A stretch of 5,622 nt of DNA from CAIOSQ01 sp041178225 (lineage in GTDB: Bacteria; Pseudomonadota; Alphaproteobacteria; CACIAM-22H2): positions 1 through 5,622 of the forward strand of contig JBEGVV010000113.1 in the NCBI GenBank assembly GCA_041178225.1. The letters run 5' to 3'. A model generated the notes under the pieces. That model had not been told where the DNA came from, did not search any database, and saw only the letters and a program-made list of their open reading frames with translations. Positions 1 through 5,622 of the stretch are shown piece by piece (position 1 is the first letter of the stretch; each line of letters starts with the position of its first letter). Position numbers and translations under genes: made by a program.

Positions 1-497
1 CAGAGGTAGTCGCGAAGCATGGCCACCAGCGGCACGTCCGCCGGCGGCATCGGGTAGTCGGCGAGCCGCACCGGACGCACCCAGGCGAGCACCTGCCCCT
101 CGCGCGGCGCCGGCGTGCCGCGCCAGCGCCGGCACAGGTAGAGCGGCATCAGCAGGTGGAACTCGGGATAGCGGTGCGAGGCGAAGGCGAAGGGAGCCAG
201 GCAGGCGGCGGAGATGTCGACGCCGAGTTCCTCGGCGAGCTCGCGCACCAGCGCCGCCTCGGGCGTCTCGCCCTCGCGCAGCTTGCCGCCCGGGAACTCC
301 CAGAGCCCGGCCATCGACTTGCCGGGCGGGCGCTGCGCGACGAGGACGCGCCCGTCGTCGTCGACCAGCGCCGCGGCGGCGACCAGGAGGATGCGCGCGG
401 CCTGCGAGGCCGGCGCGCTCCAGCCGGCGGGGACGTCGCCGGCGCAGCCGCCGGCGGCCGCCGGGTCAGCTGCGGTAGCTGCCGTTGATGTCGACAT
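1..497 (-). CDS. mutT: MutT-type Nudix hydrolase (8-oxo-dGTP diphosphatase), stop codon cut by window edge
   Basis: Probably hydrolyses 8-oxo-dGTP to the monophosphate and so cleans the nucleotide pool in the cytoplasm. A complete Nudix box, GX5EX7REUXEEXGU, lies at residues 71-93 (G71, E77, R85-E86, E89-E90, G92). It is preceded by the MutT-like stretch AQRPPGKSMAGLWEFPGG (54-71), and a family-typical tail MPPADVPLVAMLRDYL ends at residue 165. The next codon begins TG at the window edge and is probably TGA, so at most one base is missing. The only standard start in frame before the Nudix core is the ATG at 495-497, which lies inside the 3' end of argJ (32-nt overlap, a different frame) and 12 nt after an in-frame TGA. 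It gives an Ala/Gly-rich leader of about 35 residues that MutT proteins normally lack, and no clear Shine-Dalgarno precedes it. The family call is firm and the start is not. It is last in the operon and probably translationally coupled to argJ. Another Nudix substrate remains possible. Confidence 0.9.
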   Translation of the reverse strand, partial: MSTSTAATAADPAAAGGCAGDVPAGWSAPASQAARILLVAAAALVDDDGRVLVAQRPPGKSMAGLWEFPGGKLREGETPEAALVRELAEELGVDISAACLAPFAFASHRYPEFHLLMPLYLCRRWRGTPAPREGQVLAWVRPVRLADYPMPPADVPLVAMLRDYL

Positions 498-1701
498 AGC
501 CGTGGGTCAGGTCGCAGGTCCACACCGTCGCGCGGCCCTTGCCCACGCCGATCTCCGCCTCGACGAGGATGTCGCGGCCGGCCATGTGGCGCGCCACCGG
601 CGCCTCGTCGTAGCCGGGCACGAGGTCGCCGCGGCGCGCAATGGTGACGCCGCCGATGCGCACGCTGGTGCGGTCGCGGTCCGCGGGCTGGCCCGACTTG
701 CCGATCGCCATCACGACGCGGCCCCAGTTCGCGTCGCCCGCGGCGATCGCGGTCTTCACGAGCGGCGAGTTGGCGATCGCGAGCGCGACCTTGCGCGCCG
801 AGGCGTCGCTCGCGGCGCCGGACACCTTGATGGTGACGAATTTCTGGGCGCCCTCGCCATCCTTCGCCACGAGCTGCGCGAGCTCGACCAGCAGCTCCTT
901 CAGCCTGGCGCGGAAGTCGCGCAGCGCCGGGTCGGCGGCCGAGCGCACCGCGGCATGCGCGGCCTTGCCGGTGGCCGCGAGCAGGACGGTGTCGGAGGTC
1001 GAGGTGTCGCCGTCCACGCTCATGCAGTTGAAGGACGCATCCGTGCCGTCGCGCAGCAGCGCGCGCAGCACGGAGGCGGGCAGCCGCGCGTCGGTGAAGA
1101 CGTAGCCGAGCATCGTCGCCATGTCCGGCGCGATCATCCCGGAGCCCTTGCAGAAGCCCATGATCGTCACCTCGGTCCGGCCGATGCGCGCCTTGCGCAC
1201 CGCGGCCTTCGGGAAGGTGTCCGTGGTCATGATGGCGCGCAGGGCGCGCTCCGCCCCGCCGGCGTCGAGCGACGCGGCGAGCGCGGGCAGCGTCGCCTCG
1301 ATCTTCTCCACCGGCAGCTTCATGCCGATCACGCCGGTGGAGGAGACGAAGACCTCCTCGGCCGTGCAGCCGAGCAGCGCGGCCGTGCGGCGCGCGGTGC
1401 GCTCGACGGCCCGGAAGCCGTCGCGGCCGGTGAAGACATTGGCGTTGCCGGCGTTGACGACGATGGCGCGCGCGCGCCCGTGACGCGCCTGCGCGCGGCA
1501 CCACTCGACCGGCGCCGAGCACATCGTGTTGCGCGTCGTCACCGCGGCGATGGTCGATCCCGCTTCGAGCGCCGCGACCATCAGGTCGTCGCGCCCCTTG
1601 TAGCGCATGCCCGTGCAGCCGGCGGCGAAGCGCAGGCCCGCGATGGCGGGGAGCGCCGGCAGTCCGGCGGGAGCGAGCGGGGAGACGGGATGCTTCGCCA
1701 T
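466..1701 (-). CDS. argJ: Glutamate N-acetyltransferase / ornithine acetyltransferase ArgJ
   Basis: Cytoplasmic arginine-biosynthesis enzyme that moves the acetyl group from N-acetylornithine to glutamate. Bifunctional members also make N-acetylglutamate from acetyl-CoA, and sequence alone does not settle which type this is. The 411-residue length is usual for the family. The autoprocessing site is visible in KGSGMIAPDMATML (185-198): cleavage is expected between A195 and T196, leaving T196 as nucleophile at the N-terminus of the beta chain. The oxyanion-hole motif STGVIG is at 121-126, VNAGNAN at 82-88, DGEGAQKF at 281-288, and the characteristic C-terminus DINGSYRS at 404-411. The ATG is supported by AGGA (plus-strand TCCT, 1707-1710) 5 nt upstream and by the N-terminal SPLAP...G.RFA...G.RYKGR pattern expected in alphaproteobacteria. 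It starts 34 nt after the isomerase stop and overlaps mutT at its 3' end. No catalytic residue appears to be missing. Confidence 0.97.
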   Translation of the reverse strand: MAKHPVSPLAPAGLPALPAIAGLRFAAGCTGMRYKGRDDLMVAALEAGSTIAAVTTRNTMCSAPVEWCRAQARHGRARAIVVNAGNANVFTGRDGFRAVERTARRTAALLGCTAEEVFVSSTGVIGMKLPVEKIEATLPALAASLDAGGAERALRAIMTTDTFPKAAVRKARIGRTEVTIMGFCKGSGMIAPDMATMLGYVFTDARLPASVLRALLRDGTDASFNCMSVDGDTSTSDTVLLAATGKAAHAAVRSAADPALRDFRARLKELLVELAQLVAKDGEGAQKFVTIKVSGAASDASARKVALAIANSPLVKTAIAAGDANWGRVVMAIGKSGQPADRDRTSVRIGGVTIARRGDLVPGYDEAPVARHMAGRDILVEAEIGVGKGRATVWTCDLTHGYVDINGSYRS

Positions 1702-1735
1702 GGTGGTCCTGTCCTGCGTGTGTCGTGCCGGCGGC

Positions 1736-2596
1736 TCAGCGCGCGGGCGTGCCGTCGGCGTTGAAGCGCTCGATCTTCGCCGTCGCGCGCAGCTTCTCGA
1801 TCTCGGCGGCGACGACCTCCTGCTGGATCTGGCTCGTGATCTCCTCGCGCAGGTCGTCGAGGCTCTGCGCCACGCTGCGGACCTTGTCGACGCGGATGAC
1901 GTGCCAGCCGAACTGCGTCTTCACCGGCCTGTCGGCCGTCTGCCCCTCCTTCAGCGAGAACGCCATCTCGGAGAACTCGGGCACCATCTCGCCCTTGCGG
2001 AAGAAGCCGAGGTCGCCGCCGGTGTCCTTGCCCGAGGGGTCGAGCGTGTTCTCCGCCGCGAGCTTCGCGAAGTCGCCGCCGCGCGCGAGCGCCGCGATGA
2101 TCTCCTTCGCCTTCTGCTCCGAGGCGACGAGGATGTGGCGCGCGCTGACCTCGCTCTCCGCGGGGACCTCGGCGACGATCTTGCGGTAGCGCGCCTCGAC
2201 GGCGGCGTCGGTGACGGCGGGCGCGACCTTGCGCGAGAGGTAGGTGTTCTGGACGAGCCTGTCCTCGTAGCTCGCCACGCGGGCGCGCAGGTCGGGCTCG
2301 TCCTGGATCTTCTCGCGCCGGCCGGCCAGCGACAGGAGCTTCTGGTTGATGACCTGGTCCACCAGCATGGGCAGGATCATCTCCAGCGGCATCTGCTGGA
2401 ACTGCGCCGGGAGGGCGCGCTGGGCGGCCTGGATGTCCGACCGCCGGATCGCCGCGCCGTCGACGATCGCGAACACCGGGTCGCCGGCGGCGTCGAGGGC
2501 CTGGATCTGGGTCGCGGGCTGCTGCGCCGGGGACGGGGCGGCGACGGCGAGCATCGCGGCGCCGGCGAGGAGCGCGGCGCGCGTGGACATGGACAT
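1736..2596 (-). CDS. Exported parvulin-type peptidyl-prolyl cis-trans isomerase (SurA/PrsA-like)
   Basis: Predicted 286-residue periplasmic folding factor that isomerises Xaa-Pro bonds. The N-terminus has a Sec-type signal peptide: R6, then a hydrophobic Ala/Leu stretch at about 8-20, and a likely cleavage after A24 (SPA|QQ). There is no lipobox cysteine, so a soluble periplasmic protein is expected. Residues about 40-148 are a helical SurA_N-like chaperone segment. Residues about 149-240 are the PPIC rotamase domain, with ARHILV (152-157, H154), GGDFAKLA (173-180), GGDLGFF (193-199), PEFSEMAF (206-213) and FGWHVIRV (229-236, H232). A charged helical tail follows. I chose the ATG at 2594-2596 because GAAAGG lies 8 nt upstream and it begins the signal peptide. 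An upstream reading frame to 2674 only adds an Arg/Pro-rich stretch that would spoil the signal, and an ATG two codons later is less well spaced. It is first gene of the ppi-argJ-mutT unit and divergent from secA. The family is clear; a specific name such as ppiC, ppiD or prsA is not justified. Confidence 0.93.
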   Translation of the reverse strand: MSMSTRAALLAGAAMLAVAAPSPAQQPATQIQALDAAGDPVFAIVDGAAIRRSDIQAAQRALPAQFQQMPLEMILPMLVDQVINQKLLSLAGRREKIQDEPDLRARVASYEDRLVQNTYLSRKVAPAVTDAAVEARYRKIVAEVPAESEVSARHILVASEQKAKEIIAALARGGDFAKLAAENTLDPSGKDTGGDLGFFRKGEMVPEFSEMAFSLKEGQTADRPVKTQFGWHVIRVDKVRSVAQSLDDLREEITSQIQQEVVAAEIEKLRATAKIERFNADGTPAR

Positions 2597-2604
2597 CTCG
2601 TGGA

Positions 2605-2610
2605 CCTTTC
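2605..2610 (-). promoter_or_regulatory. Ribosome binding site of the parvulin gene
   Basis: On the minus strand this reads GAAAGG, 8 nt before the ATG at 2596. It favours that start over the ATG two codons downstream (14-nt gap) and over the longer open frame reaching 2674. Confidence 0.55.
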
Positions 2611-2669
2611 GGGACCGGGGTGGCGCTGGCGCGCATCTTGCCCGCGCGCGACGCCCCCCACAAGCGCCC

Positions 2670-2680
2670 GTCAAGTTGAC
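2670..2680. repeat. 11-bp inverted repeat GTCAAGTTGAC in the divergent promoter region
   Basis: Perfect 5-bp inverted repeat around a single central base. Each arm, read outward, is TTGAC. The plus-strand arm forms most of the TTGACA -35 element proposed for secA, and the minus-strand arm reads TTGACG toward the isomerase operon. It may be two back-to-back -35 hexamers or a small operator. No good -10 was found 16-18 nt from the minus-strand arm, so its role for the left operon is unproven. Confidence 0.5.
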
Positions 2681-2704
2681 ACATACCCTTGCGGGACTTA
2701 TCTG
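2676..2704 (+). promoter_or_regulatory. Candidate sigma-70-type promoter of secA
   Basis: A perfect TTGACA -35 (2676-2681) is followed after 17 nt by TATCTG (2699-2704), which matches TATAAT only in its first three bases; TTATCT one base earlier is an alternative. The local composition is about 50% GC over 2671-2710, well below the surrounding roughly 70%, as is common at promoters in GC-rich genomes. The predicted leader to the secA ATG would be about 70 nt. Confidence 0.5.
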
Positions 2705-2726
2705 TTCGCGCCCTCCTGCGGGACCT
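2686..2726 (+). repeat. Two direct copies of a CNCYTGCGGGACNT motif in the secA promoter and leader
   Basis: The octamer TGCGGGAC occurs at 2690-2697 and 2717-2724, 27 bp apart start to start. With flanking matches both fit CNCYTGCGGGACNT (2686-2699 and 2713-2726). The first copy lies in the promoter spacer and the second just after the expected transcription start. A third match is at 5594-5607. A repeated operator is possible but unproven, and chance similarity in GC-rich DNA is not excluded. Confidence 0.35.
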
Positions 2727-2767
2727 GGCGCGTCGCCGCGGGCGGCGCGGAACCGTCAGGAAGAACC

Positions 2768-2773
2768 GAAGGA
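2768..2773 (+). promoter_or_regulatory. Ribosome binding site of secA
   Basis: GAAGGA lies 9 nt before the ATG at 2783. It fixes the secA start even though the plus-strand frame is open for more than 1 kb upstream through the antisense of the isomerase gene. Confidence 0.75.
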
Positions 2774-2782
2774 CACGCGCGC

Positions 2783-5500
<2,718 letters not shown>

Positions 5501-5512
5501 GCGGCCTTCGCA

Positions 5513-5544
5513 CCCGCCGGCCCGGCCAGCGCGGGCTGGGCGGG
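5513..5544 (+). terminator. Strong hairpin after secA, possible terminator without a U-tract
   Basis: CCCGCC (5513-5518) pairs with GGCGGG (5539-5544), and GCCCG (5520-5524) pairs with CGGGC (5532-5536) around a 7-nt loop: 11 G-C pairs with a small internal loop. It begins 12 nt after the secA stop, where a terminator or a 3'-end stabilising stem would be expected. No T-run follows on either strand, so it is not a textbook intrinsic terminator, and GC-rich DNA makes hairpins by chance. Confidence 0.35.
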
Positions 5545-5622
5545 ATGACGTCGGCGCAATAGCCGATCCGCGCGCGGCGAGGTCGGCGATCGCCCCCTGC
5601 GGGACGTCGCGCTTCGTGTCGT
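5545..5622. other. Unassigned right end; possible 3' part of a convergent gene
   Basis: No recognisable gene. On the plus strand an ATG at 5545 gives only five codons. On the minus strand all three frames are open from the window edge to 5501. One frame stops at 5497-5499, overlapping the secA stop through the shared CTAG; another begins DTKRDVPQGAIADLAARG, with G or C in every third position for the first 17 codons, but runs on into secA antisense. A convergent gene may end here, but neither the frame nor the family can be fixed. Confidence 0.3.

Noticed and set aside
149..1522. A 457-codon minus-strand open frame through argJ and mutT
   Set aside because: It is in the wrong frame for both genes and highly Arg-rich; the true ArgJ and MutT frames carry intact motifs.
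214..1764. A 516-codon plus-strand open frame across mutT and argJ
   Set aside because: Shadow of the two minus-strand genes, which have clear catalytic motifs; the translation is Arg/Ala/His-rich with no family signature.
2641..2674. A minus-strand promoter for the isomerase operon built on TTGACG at 2669-2674
   Set aside because: The hexamer at the 17-nt spacing is TCGCGC, a poor -10, so I did not annotate a separate promoter.
2707..2747. Small hairpins in the secA leader (CGCGCC/GGCGCG at 2707-2712 and 2727-2732; CGCCG/CGGCG at 2734-2747)
   Set aside because: Stems of 5-6 bp are expected by chance at this GC content. There is no riboswitch-like core, no secM-like upstream peptide, and no sequestration of the GAAGGA ribosome binding site that I can see.

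Overview
The window is about 70% GC and reads as chromosomal DNA from an alphaproteobacterium. The SecA N-terminus, its 'STWGKV.RN..CPCGSG' zinc tail, and the gene order (Nudix hydrolase, argJ, secreted parvulin, then divergent secA) all fit that class. I would not name a genus from this sequence. I saw no mobile element, tRNA, rRNA or CRISPR array, and no sign of transferred DNA.

Layout. The minus strand, read right to left, carries an apparent three-gene operon: an exported parvulin-type peptidyl-prolyl isomerase (2596 to 1736), argJ (1701 to 466) and a MutT-type Nudix hydrolase (497 to the left edge, missing at most the last base of its stop codon). The isomerase and argJ are 34 nt apart, and argJ and mutT overlap by 32 nt. 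A 186-nt divergent regulatory region (2597-2782) separates this operon from secA, which runs on the plus strand from 2783 to 5500 and encodes a complete 905-residue translocase ATPase. The last 122 nt hold a strong GC-rich hairpin just after secA and then a stretch I cannot assign to a gene.

Function. SecA drives preproteins through SecYEG. The divergent parvulin carries a Sec-type signal peptide, so it should be a SecA client that helps exported proteins fold outside the cytoplasm. ArgJ (arginine biosynthesis, acetyl recycling) and MutT (removal of 8-oxo-dGTP) are housekeeping enzymes that probably share the isomerase transcript without a functional link to it.

Novelty. This is an ordinary core-genome region, and I found no undescribed system. 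The points worth a second look are small: the problematic mutT start, a palindrome that places TTGAC -35 motifs back to back between the divergent genes, a repeated TGCGGGAC-centred motif confined to non-coding DNA, a local substitution in a conserved SecA motif, and the unassigned right end.
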